64,000 nucleotides of DNA from DATGMB01 sp035293845 (lineage in GTDB: Bacteria; Acidobacteriota; Terriglobia; Bryobacterales; Bryobacteraceae), in assembly GCA_035293845.1 (NCBI GenBank), contig DATGMB010000177.1, positions 9,854-73,853 on the forward strand, given 5' to 3'. Every line of letters begins with the position of its first letter. Position 1 is the first letter of the stretch. Below, piece after piece: positions 53,576-60,661 of this stretch. Made by a program: the position numbers and the translations under genes. Below the pieces are notes generated by a model. The model was given only the letters and a program-made list of their open reading frames with translations. It searched no databases and had not been told where the DNA came from.

Positions 53576-54526
53576 GGCCGGGAACAGCGAGCCGTCCGAC
53601 CATGCCTCCAGAATCGCCGGATGGATATAGTATTTCCGGCAGGCCGCGGGCCGGTTGCCGAGGCGGCGAGCCACGCGTTGCACCGCGCCGGCGACGATCC
53701 GCCGCGCGGCCGATGGCTGGGCGCACGGCCCGGCAGCATACAGCTCGCGCGCCGCAAGCACCGTGCCCGCCCAGGTGCGGAAATCCTTCGCGGTGAACTC
53801 CTGGCCCGAGATCTCCCGGATGTACCGGTTCACGTCTTCGGAATCGATCTGGCAAACCTCGCCGCTGCCGTCCACGTATTGGAAAAGCTCGTAGCCGGGG
53901 AGGTCCTGGCACTGGCGAACGATGCGCGCCAGGCGGCGATCGGTGAGCTCTACGTTGTGCTGCTGGCCGCTCTTGCCGCGGAAACGGAACATCAGACAAG
54001 CGCCGTCGATGCGGACGTGGCGGTTGCGCATGGTGGTCAGGCCGAAGGACTCGTTCTCCCGTGCGTATTCATCGTTGCCCACGCGGATGAACGTGGTCTC
54101 GAGCAGCCGCACGACCGTCGCCAGCACCTTCTCGCGCGGCAGGCCGGCACGGGCGAGGTCCTCCTCCACGCGGCGCCGGATCACCGCGAGCACGGTGCCG
54201 AACGCAATCATCCGGGAATATTTTGCCTCGTCGCGTACAGCCCGGTAGAGCGGGTGATACCGGTATTGCTTCCGTCCCTTTGCATCCCAGCCATATGCCT
54301 GCAGGTGACCGTTCGGCGAGGGGCAGATCCAGACATCCCGCCATGCCGGCGGGATGACTAGAGAGCGAATGCGCGCCAGCGCCTTTGAATCGCGAAGCGG
54401 TTTCCGGTCCGGCCCGAGGTAACGGAAGGACTTGCCGCATCGCACACGGTAAATGCACGGCCCGCCGCCCGGAATATAGCGCAGACCTGCTTCCTGCGCG
54501 GATTCGAAGGGGTTGCTCGAAAACAT
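53575..54526 (-). CDS. DNA topoisomerase IB, C-terminus lost at the junction
   Basis: Bacterial/viral-type topoisomerase IB: GLRYIPGGGPCIYRVRCGK, LVIPPAWRDVWICPSPNGHLQA, RLLETTFIRVGNDEYARENESFGLTTMRNRH, FRFRGKSGQQH, and the catalytic Tyr in ACRKYYIHP. After ILEAWSDGSLFP the frame continues to 53354 through DNA that encodes the opposite-strand permease, so the native C-terminal residues are replaced. The active site is complete, so activity may survive. Start at ATG 54526; no clear ribosome site. Confidence 0.85.
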
Positions 54527-54585
54527 ACGGCCATCCGTTGTAACGCATCTGACGGACCACCGTATGAAAAAATGCCGCCGCGGAA

Positions 54586-54787
54586 TTAGCCCCCGATCGA
54601 GTACATCGGCCGTGGCGGAGGCACAAATTTGGCGGAGTTGATTTCGTGGCCCTCCCATTTGCGGGCCACATTGCGGCGGATGAGCGCGGCGATCTCTTCG
54701 TCGCTGGCGCCGGAACGCATCAGCGACTTCACATCGTCTTCCTCGATCGCGAACAGGCAATACCGCAGCTTGCCATCGGCGGTGAGG
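54586..54787 (-). pseudogene. Displaced 3' end of moaA (66 codons)
   Basis: Encodes exactly the last 66 residues of MoaA (from LTADGKLRYCLF to PMYSIGG) with stop TAA. The intact gene 1125 bases away has the same 66 residues with five synonymous base differences and stop TGA. No start or ribosome site belongs to it. It abuts the topoisomerase side, as if this were the original 3' end of moaA before something was inserted. Confidence 0.9.
54590..54787. repeat. Direct repeat copy 1 (198 bp)
   Basis: Matches 55715-55912 without gaps and with five mismatches, all at synonymous moaA positions. Its right border coincides with the start of an inverted repeat CCGGAAGA (54788-54795) / TCTTCCGG (54823-54830). 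Confidence 0.92.
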
Positions 54788-54841
54788 CCGGAAGATGCGC
54801 CACAAACGGGCTCATCGCAGCGTCTTCCGGAAGGTAGCGGA

Positions 54842-55558
54842 TTAGAATGTAACCCCGAGTAGTACATCGATCTGGTTTTGGTTCGTCCGTAGGAGATCCG
54901 AACCAGGGAATGAATGGTCATTGAACTCATTGAGTCCATAGACTGTGTAGCGGACGCCAAGTCTGAGCTGAACCGGTCCGGCGATCCGGCGGCCTATTCC
55001 GGCCTCGGCGGCGAATCCAACATTCCAACGTCTCACCAACTCGGCGGGTTTGTTGGTCTGATAATTTGACTCGATGCCCAAGACGGTCATATCGGAGGTC
55101 TGCTTCAGCCCGCCTAATCGCTGACCGACAGCGCCGGCGCCCCGATAGGGTGTGACCGCGCGTACCCCCGAGATCCTGTAAATTAACATTATCGGAAGCT
55201 CTAACGAGTAGCCCCTGGTCCCTTCAGTCGTTCGAGATGTTTGGACGCCTTGCTCGGACCGCGTGCCGGTGGATGCGTAGGACAGACCGCGGTATAGGAG
55301 GCTTCCCTCAACCTGGAAGCGGCTCGAAACCGGGAAGAGCAGAACCGCGCCGAAGGGGGGCTTCCACGCTGAACGGTACTGGATACTGAATCCACTGCTT
55401 GGTGCACTACCGGAGAACGTCTGCTGAACCGCCGAGCCGGTGTGCAAGGGCTCGGTTAGGGGAGCGCCAACGGTCAGTCCCGCGGCAACCCGTTCCTGGC
55501 ACCTTACCACACACGGCACGGTCATCATCGCAGCGAGGATCCAAAGATAGCATCTCAA
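54842..55558 (-). CDS. Outer-membrane beta-barrel protein in low-GC insert
   Basis: 238 residues from a TTG at 55558 (or 228 from ATG 55528). Signal peptide RCYLWILAAMMTVPCVVRC, then alternating strands AAGLTVGAPL, FSIQYRSAWKPPFGAVLLF, FQVEGSLLYRGLSY, YSLELPIMLIYRI, WNVGFAAEAGIG, VQLRLGVRYTVYGL and a terminal aromatic QIDVLLGVTF, as in eight- to ten-stranded OM barrels (OmpA/PorT-like). GC content is markedly below that of both sides. The frame is open upstream to 55713. It lies wholly between the two moaA 3' ends, hence acquired with them. Ligand or role unknown. Confidence 0.75.
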   Translation of the reverse strand: MRCYLWILAAMMTVPCVVRCQERVAAGLTVGAPLTEPLHTGSAVQQTFSGSAPSSGFSIQYRSAWKPPFGAVLLFPVSSRFQVEGSLLYRGLSYASTGTRSEQGVQTSRTTEGTRGYSLELPIMLIYRISGVRAVTPYRGAGAVGQRLGGLKQTSDMTVLGIESNYQTNKPAELVRRWNVGFAAEAGIGRRIAGPVQLRLGVRYTVYGLNEFNDHSFPGSDLLRTNQNQIDVLLGVTF

Positions 55559-55714
55559 GGCTTCGCACCTATTGGTGGCTTCAATCGAGTAAAGGCTCGT
55601 CCCGCCTGGGACAAGGAAGCTAACCACCGCGCCTTCCTGACCAGCTATGATTTTGCCCTGAGCGTCAATCAGTGTCCAATTCGGGCTGTAAAACCAGAGG
55701 ACAGTGTCTCTCAC
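55558..55714 (-). other. Open frame remnant upstream of the barrel gene
   Basis: In frame with the barrel gene but before its signal peptide lie about 50 codons (VLWFYSPNWTLIDAQGKIIA, GAVVSFLVPGG) that read like a piece of another secreted domain. It starts exactly at the moaA stop. It may be the fragment of a gene cut by the insertion, or the barrel may be longer than proposed. Confidence 0.35.
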
Positions 55715-56694
55715 CCCCCGATCGAGTACATCGGCCGCGGCGGAGGCACAAACTTGGCGGAGTTGATTTCGTGGCCCTCCCATTTGCGGGCCACATTGCG
55801 GCGGATGAGCGCGGCGATCTCTTCGTCGCTGGCGCCGGAGCGCATCAGCGACTTCACATCGTCTTCCTCGATCGCGAACAGGCAGTACCGCAGCTTGCCA
55901 TCGGCCGTGAGGCGGATGCGGTTGCAATTCAGGCAAAACGGGCGGCTGACGGAAGCGATGAAGCCTACTCGGCCGATGCCGTCGGCGAAGTCATACTCGG
56001 TGGCCGGGGCGCGCGGGTCCGGGTCGGGCACGGGCACCAGCGGCGCGATCTCGCGCGAGAGCATCGCGATCATCTCGTCCGCCAGCAGCACGCGCGAGCG
56101 GCCCCACAGATTCTGCGCATCGAGCGGCATGAACTCGATGTACCGCACTTCGAAGCCGCGCTCCCGCGCATAGCGGGCGAGCGGCACGATATCGGGCTCG
56201 ACGAGGTCCTTCACCGCCACCGCATTCAGCTTCACGCGGTAGCCGAGCCGCCGGCAGGCCTCCAGGCCGTCCAGCACGCGAGCCAGATCGTCGCGGCGCG
56301 TGATGTGCCGGAAACGCTCGCGGTCGAGCGTGTCGAGATGCACATTGATGCGGCGCAGGCCGGCTTCGTAGAGCGGCGCGGCCTGCTCCGGCAGCAGGAC
56401 GCCGTTGGTGGTCAGGGCGAGGTCGCGGATGCCAGCAGTATCGGCCAGGCGGCGGATCAGCACCGGAAGGTCGCGCCGCACCAGCGGCTCGCCGCCCGTC
56501 ACCCGCAGCTTCGAGACGCCAAGCGAAACGGCAATGCGCACGAAGCGCTCGATCTCCTCGAAATCCAGGATCTCCGCGCGCGGCACGAAGGTGACGCCGT
56601 CCTCCGGCATGCAGTAGAAGCAGCGGATATTGCAGCGGTCCGTGACGCTGATGCGCAGGTTGTCGTGGAGCCGCCCGAAGGAATCGATCAGCAT
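55711..56694 (-). CDS. moaA: GTP 3',8-cyclase (molybdenum cofactor biosynthesis protein A)
   Basis: 327 residues, full length. Radical SAM cysteines 21, 25 and 28 in DRCNIRCFYC; second cluster in PFCLNCNRIRL with the third Cys in LRYCLF; C-terminal GG needed for activity. It opens GTP to the cyclic precursor of pyranopterin. The last 66 codons are contained in the 198-base repeat, so the 3' end may have been supplied by an incoming segment. nadA precedes by four bases. Other Moco genes are not in the window. Confidence 0.97.
   Translation of the reverse strand: MLIDSFGRLHDNLRISVTDRCNIRCFYCMPEDGVTFVPRAEILDFEEIERFVRIAVSLGVSKLRVTGGEPLVRRDLPVLIRRLADTAGIRDLALTTNGVLLPEQAAPLYEAGLRRINVHLDTLDRERFRHITRRDDLARVLDGLEACRRLGYRVKLNAVAVKDLVEPDIVPLARYARERGFEVRYIEFMPLDAQNLWGRSRVLLADEMIAMLSREIAPLVPVPDPDPRAPATEYDFADGIGRVGFIASVSRPFCLNCNRIRLTADGKLRYCLFAIEEDDVKSLMRSGASDEEIAALIRRNVARKWEGHEINSAKFVPPPRPMYSIGG
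55715..55912. repeat. Direct repeat copy 2 (198 bp) within intact moaA
   Basis: Second copy of 54590-54787, forming the 3' end of the complete moaA gene. Distance between copies is 1125 bases, and the 927 bases between them hold the barrel gene. Confidence 0.92.
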
Positions 56695-56698
56695 GCGG

Positions 56699-57628
56699 CT
56701 ACCGCACGGCGAGCATGCGCTCGAGCGGCAGCAGCGCCCGGCGCATCGTCTCGGCAGGCAGCTCGACGCGCGGTGAGAGGTTCAGGAGCGCGTCGCGCAG
56801 CTTCTCGAGCGTGTTGAGCTTCATGTACGGGCACTCCGAGCAGTTGCAGTTCTCGTTCGCCACGTAATAAAACCGCTTGCCGGGCGCCACGCGGGCGAGC
56901 GAAAAATTGATCCCGCTCTCCGTCATGACGATGAACTCCTCGGCCGCACTCGCCGCGCACCATTCGATGATCGCCGAGGTCGAGCCGACGAAATCCGCCA
57001 TCGCGAGCACCGGTTCCGGGCACTCGGGATGCGCGACGATCAGCGCCGCGGGATGCTCCAGCTTCGCCTCCGCCAGGCGCCGCGCCGGGAACGTCGCGTG
57101 AACGATGCACGCGCCCTGCCAGATCTTCATGTTTTCCCGCCCGGTCTGCCGCTTGACGTAATTCCCCAGGTTGGCGTCCGGCAGGAAGAGAATGGGCCGG
57201 TCGGCCGGGATCGAGTTCACGATCTTCACCGCATTGCGCGACGTGCAGAGGATGTCGCTCTCCGCCTTCACCTCGATCGACGTATTGATGTAGCTGACGA
57301 TCGTGTACTCCGGGTGATTGCGCCGGAATTCGCGCACCGGACCGGCCGGGCAACTGTCGACCAGACTGCAGCCGGCGGCGCGGTCCGGGACCACCACCGT
57401 CCGCTCCGGGTTCAGAACCTTGGCCGTCTCCGCCATGAACCACACGCCGCAGAACGCGATGACGTCGCCCGCGAACTCCCGCGCCTTGCGCGCCAGCTCC
57501 AGGCTGTCCCCGACCACGTCCGCCAGCTCCTGAATCTCCGGTTCCTGGTAATGATGCGCGAGCAAAATGGCCCGGCGCTGCCGTTTCAGATCGAGAATTT
57601 CTTCGGAAATGCTGGTTGCCGCGAACAT
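56699..57628 (-). CDS. nadA: Quinolinate synthase
   Basis: 309 residues. Condenses iminoaspartate and dihydroxyacetone phosphate to quinolinate with a 4Fe-4S cluster. Ligand cysteines are Cys87 in RAAGCSLV, the Cys in AHPECPEP and one in NCSECPYMKLNT. Further family motifs: LLAHHYQEPEIQELADVVGDSL, DILCTSRNAVKIV, ADFVGSTSAII. No nadB or nadC is nearby; moaA follows at four bases. The upstream radical SAM gene is divergent. Confidence 0.97.
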   Translation of the reverse strand: MFAATSISEEILDLKRQRRAILLAHHYQEPEIQELADVVGDSLELARKAREFAGDVIAFCGVWFMAETAKVLNPERTVVVPDRAAGCSLVDSCPAGPVREFRRNHPEYTIVSYINTSIEVKAESDILCTSRNAVKIVNSIPADRPILFLPDANLGNYVKRQTGRENMKIWQGACIVHATFPARRLAEAKLEHPAALIVAHPECPEPVLAMADFVGSTSAIIEWCAASAAEEFIVMTESGINFSLARVAPGKRFYYVANENCNCSECPYMKLNTLEKLRDALLNLSPRVELPAETMRRALLPLERMLAVR

Positions 57629-57680
57629 GGGGGAAGTTGTTTCCTTAGTTTAGCAGAGCCTTACCGCGGTCTGCCCCCGC

Positions 57681-57686
57681 CATAAT
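57681..57686 (+). promoter_or_regulatory. -10 box of a probable leaderless transcript
   Basis: CATAAT ends six bases before the GTG start of the radical SAM gene, and there is no Shine-Dalgarno. The region between the divergent nadA and radical SAM genes is only 64 bases. Confidence 0.45.
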
Positions 57687-57692
57687 AGAGTC

Positions 57693-59009
57693 GTGCGGGT
57701 CGTCCTGCTTTCGACGTACGAGCTCGGCCGCCAGCCGTTTGGACTGGCTTCGCCCGCCGCATGGTTGCGCGCGGCGGGGCACCACGTCACCGCGGCGGAT
57801 CTCTCGCGCGGGCCGCTCCCGCGCGAGGCCGTCGAGCAGGCCGAGGGAATCGCCTTCTACCTGCCGATGCACACCGCCACCCGGCTGTTCCTCAACGTGG
57901 TGGAGCGGGTGCGGGCCGCCAATCCCCAGGCGCGCCTGGCGGCCTACGGGCTCTACGCTCCGCTGAACGCCGAGCTCCTGCGGCGGCTGGGAATCCATGC
58001 CATCCTCGGCGGCGAGTTCGAACACGGGCTCGTCGAATGGGCGGCGGGCCGCTCCGGCGCCGCCACGGTTTCGCTCGAGCGCCAGCGTTTCCTGCCGCCG
58101 GACCGTTCGGGCCTGCCGCCGCTCGGGGCTTACGCCCGCCTCGTCACGGCCGATGGCGAAAAGCGCGCCGGATACACCGAGGCTTCCCGCGGCTGCAAGC
58201 ACTTGTGCCGCCACTGCCCGGTGGTGCCAGTGTACGGCGGGGCGTTCCGGATCGTGCAGCCCGAAGCGGTGCTGGAGGATATCCGCCGCCAGGTTGCGGC
58301 GGGCGCGCAGCACATCACTTTCGGCGATCCCGATTTCTTCAACGGTCCGGCGCACGGTATGCGAATCGCCGAAGCGCTGCACCGCGAATGGCCGGAGCTG
58401 ACTTACGACGTGACCATCAAGGTCGAACACCTCCTCCAACGCCGCGATCTGCTGCCGGCCCTCCGCGCGACCGGATGCCTGTTCGTGACCACCGCCGTCG
58501 AATCGCTTGATGATGCGGTCCTCGCGCGGCTCCGCAAAGGCCACACCCGCGCCGATTTCCACACGGCCCTCGCCGCCGCTCGCGAAGCCGGGCTACCGCT
58601 CTCCCCCACGTTCCTGCCGTTCACGCCGTGGACCACGCTCGCAGGCTACCGGGACTTCCTGCGCGAATTGGCGGAGCTCGAGCTCCTCGGCCATATCGCG
58701 CCGATCCAGCTCGCCATCCGCCTGCTGATTCCCGAAGGCTCGCTGATGCTGGAGCTGCCCGAGGTGAAAGCATGCATCGGGGCGTTCGACCCGCGCGCAC
58801 TGTGCTATCCCTGGCGCCACGCGGACGCACGGGTCGACGCGCTTTCCGCCGCCTTGCAGCAGGCCATTCAGCGTGCCGAGCGCCGCAAGCTGCCGCGCCG
58901 CGAGATCCTGCGGCAGATCTGGGATCTGGCCGCGGCGGGCGATTTCCCCGACCTGCCCCTCGAGGACCGCGTCACGATTCCCTACCTCACCGAGCCCTGG
59001 TATTGTTGA
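57693..59009 (+). CDS. Radical SAM protein with B12-binding-like N-domain
   Basis: 438 residues, GTG start. N-terminal 130 residues look like a degenerate cobalamin-binding Rossmann domain (LSTYELGRQPFGLASPAAWL, AAYGLYAPLN) without the DxHxxG motif. Radical SAM cluster Cys168, Cys172 and Cys175 in SRGCKHLCRHC, followed by FGDPDFFNG and TIKVEHLL. The protein ends ...YLTEPWYC. I recall a family of radical SAM (seleno)proteins with a C-terminal CUAEP or CCAEP tail; the EP and terminal aromatics fit, but the Cys/Sec pair is replaced. Reaction unknown. Confidence 0.88.
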   Translation: MRVVLLSTYELGRQPFGLASPAAWLRAAGHHVTAADLSRGPLPREAVEQAEGIAFYLPMHTATRLFLNVVERVRAANPQARLAAYGLYAPLNAELLRRLGIHAILGGEFEHGLVEWAAGRSGAATVSLERQRFLPPDRSGLPPLGAYARLVTADGEKRAGYTEASRGCKHLCRHCPVVPVYGGAFRIVQPEAVLEDIRRQVAAGAQHITFGDPDFFNGPAHGMRIAEALHREWPELTYDVTIKVEHLLQRRDLLPALRATGCLFVTTAVESLDDAVLARLRKGHTRADFHTALAAAREAGLPLSPTFLPFTPWTTLAGYRDFLRELAELELLGHIAPIQLAIRLLIPEGSLMLELPEVKACIGAFDPRALCYPWRHADARVDALSAALQQAIQRAERRKLPRREILRQIWDLAAAGDFPDLPLEDRVTIPYLTEPWYC

Positions 59010-59147
59010 GCGGAGCCAACCGAGGAGCAGTTGGCTCTGATATAGGAACAGGAAAGCCCGATTTTGTGCGCGATCGGACAGCGCTGGAGGCGAGTGGTGC
59101 GCTACGACGGCGTGCGCCGTGCTCCGCCATCAATGGAGGCGTTCCAT

Positions 59148-59327
59148 ATGAGAAAGCTATTAATTCTCGGAGCACTCGGCGCTGCTTCCCTTCTAATCCC
59201 GGGCCAACAGGCGGTGGCCCAGAGAAAAACCGTGATCGTGCACCAACACCGTCGTCCTCGCCGGCGCTACACCACCCGCACTTATTTCAGAAATGGCCGT
59301 CGCGTTGTTGTCCGCCATTACTGGTAA
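59148..59327 (+). CDS. Small secreted basic peptide (paralog 1)
   Basis: 59 residues. Signal peptide RKLLILGALGAASLLIPG and AVAQ cleavage, then a mature peptide of about 35 residues rich in Arg, His and Tyr (VIVHQHRRPRRRYTTRTYF). GGAGG lies before the ATG, and an intrinsic terminator follows at 59343-59390, so it is a self-contained gene. It is similar in length, start and composition to the protein at 60377. Function unknown. Confidence 0.8.
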   Translation: MRKLLILGALGAASLLIPGQQAVAQRKTVIVHQHRRPRRRYTTRTYFRNGRRVVVRHYW

Positions 59328-59342
59328 CCGCCACTGCCCGGA

Positions 59343-59390
59343 GCGGCCGGAACGGCCCGGCAAACCCAGGCCGGCCGGCCGCAATTTTTT
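59343..59390 (+). terminator. Intrinsic terminator
   Basis: GCGGCCGG (59343-59350) pairs with CCGGCCGC (59375-59382), followed by AA and six T. It ends the small-peptide gene at 59148. Confidence 0.85.
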
Positions 59391-59497
59391 GGAACTTTCT
59401 CGCCAGGTATTTCTGCCGCGTCGATTGCAATATCTGCATCCGAATTAGCCCGCAGGAATCAGTAACCAGAAAGGCCGTTGCGTCATCTCAATCCTTT

Positions 59498-60220
59498 ATG
59501 AATTCAAGCTCCCGGGCCGCCATCCTTGCCATCTGGTTTTGTTTCCTAACCGGCTGGCTCGGCGCACAGCCCCCGGCAGAGAATTCCGCGCCTGCCGCCG
59601 CTCCCGCGCCACAGGTCCAGGCCCCGCCGGTTCAAGCTCCAGAAGACAAGCGGATTTTCGGCGTCCTGCCCAATAACCGCACCACCGAATTGTCGCTCCC
59701 GTTTGCCCCGATCACGGCGAAGCAGAAAATGACCATTGCCTTCAAGGACTCCTTCGATTGGCCGGTTTATCCCACCTCCGCAGCCTTTGCGTCCTTGTAT
59801 CAACTGGAAAACCAGAACCCGTCGTTCGGCCAGGGAATGGCGGGTTTTGCGCGACGCCTCGCGACTTCCTACGCCGACCAGATGATCGGCAACATGATGA
59901 CCGAAGGCGTCGTGCCCGCGGTATTCCACCAGGACCCCCGCTACTTCCGCAAGAACGACGGCACCAAGAAAGCGCGCGTGTGGTACGCCGTGTCGAGTAT
60001 CTTTGTCGCCCGAATGGATTCAGGCGCCAGGACGTTCAATTTTTCGGAGTGGGGCGGTAATGCCTTCTCTGTGGCCGTGTCCAATGCGTACTATCCCGAT
60101 ACTCGCGATGCCCGTGACAACGTGGAAAAATTGCTGATCCAGTGCGCCACGGATGCTTTTTCGAACGTGCTCAAGGAATTCTGGCCGGACGTGAAGCGGA
60201 AATTCAAAAAGGATAAATAA
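59498..60220 (+). CDS. Secreted protein of unknown function
   Basis: 240 residues: signal peptide (WFCFLTGWLGAQ), a Pro/Ala-rich linker (residues 26-50), then a helical domain (FKDSFDWPVYPTSAAFASLYQL, FARRLATSYADQMIGNMM, EGVVPAVFHQDPRYFR) and SNAYYPDTRDARDNVEKLLIQ. It resembles in outline a family of exported acidobacterial proteins of about 250 residues without assigned role. The start lacks a good ribosome site. Stands between the two tiny-peptide genes. Confidence 0.8.
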   Translation: MNSSSRAAILAIWFCFLTGWLGAQPPAENSAPAAAPAPQVQAPPVQAPEDKRIFGVLPNNRTTELSLPFAPITAKQKMTIAFKDSFDWPVYPTSAAFASLYQLENQNPSFGQGMAGFARRLATSYADQMIGNMMTEGVVPAVFHQDPRYFRKNDGTKKARVWYAVSSIFVARMDSGARTFNFSEWGGNAFSVAVSNAYYPDTRDARDNVEKLLIQCATDAFSNVLKEFWPDVKRKFKKDK

Positions 60221-60376
60221 TGCAGGCCTCTTAGCTGCACGGCAAGCCACGTGCGACCGCTCTGTTCCGGGAAATCCGGCGCAGGTTACCGTCCGAATGC
60301 CCGCGCCGGCCGCGTAGCGTCGCGAATCTCACGACGGCGCATGCCGTGCCTTTAGGTAAGTCGAGGAGGTCGCTTT

Positions 60377-60565
60377 ATGCGAAAGATCCTTGCTTTAGGA
60401 GTGTTGGGCGCTGCATCGTTCCTGATCCCGGCCCCGTCGGCCCAGGCTGGCCAGCCGGTAGTCGTGATGCGGCCGTATCGTCATCACCACGATCGGTATC
60501 GCACCTACTACTACGACTGGCACGGGCGGCGGCGGCACTTCGACCGCGACTACTACCGCTACTAA
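60377..60565 (+). CDS. Small secreted basic peptide (paralog 2)
   Basis: 62 residues. Signal peptide RKILALGVLGAASFLIPAPS ending AQAG, mature part of about 37 residues dominated by His, Tyr, Arg and Asp (RPYRHHHDRYRTYYYD). GAGGAGG stands before the ATG, and a hairpin at 60588-60616 follows. Shares the start MRK-L-LG-LGAAS-LIP with the peptide at 59148, so the two are duplicates with diverged mature ends. The His clusters could bind metal. Function unknown. Confidence 0.8.
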   Translation: MRKILALGVLGAASFLIPAPSAQAGQPVVVMRPYRHHHDRYRTYYYDWHGRRRHFDRDYYRY

Positions 60566-60587
60566 CGTGCCCAGACGCTGAAGCAGC

Positions 60588-60616
60588 CGGCCGGCCCGGG
60601 TTCACCGGGCCGGCCG
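60588..60616 (+). terminator. Hairpin behind the second small-peptide gene
   Basis: CGGCCGGCCCGG and its exact complement CCGGGCCGGCCG flank a five-base loop. No T run follows directly. Confidence 0.65.
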
Positions 60617-60642
60617 CATCTCTTCCGGACGCCGGACGCCGG

Positions 60643-60658
60643 GCTGTTATATAACAGC
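60643..60658. promoter_or_regulatory. Perfect palindrome covering the -10 of the DUF1028 gene
   Basis: GCTGTTATATAACAGC is a perfect 16-base palindrome three bases before the ATG at 60662. It contains TATAAC (60650-60655), six bases before the ATG. It may be a repressor operator over a leaderless promoter. Directly upstream is a GGACGCC direct repeat. Confidence 0.5.
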
Positions 60659-60661
60659 TCT

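Noticed and set aside
53354..54805. A single long topoisomerase protein covering the whole frame
   Set aside because: The 5' part before 54526 is antisense moaA sequence and the 3' part after about 53575 is antisense permease; only the middle matches topoisomerase IB.
54788..54830. Terminal inverted repeat of an insertion sequence
   Set aside because: Only one end has the inverted repeat, no transposase is present between the moaA copies, and there is no short target duplication.
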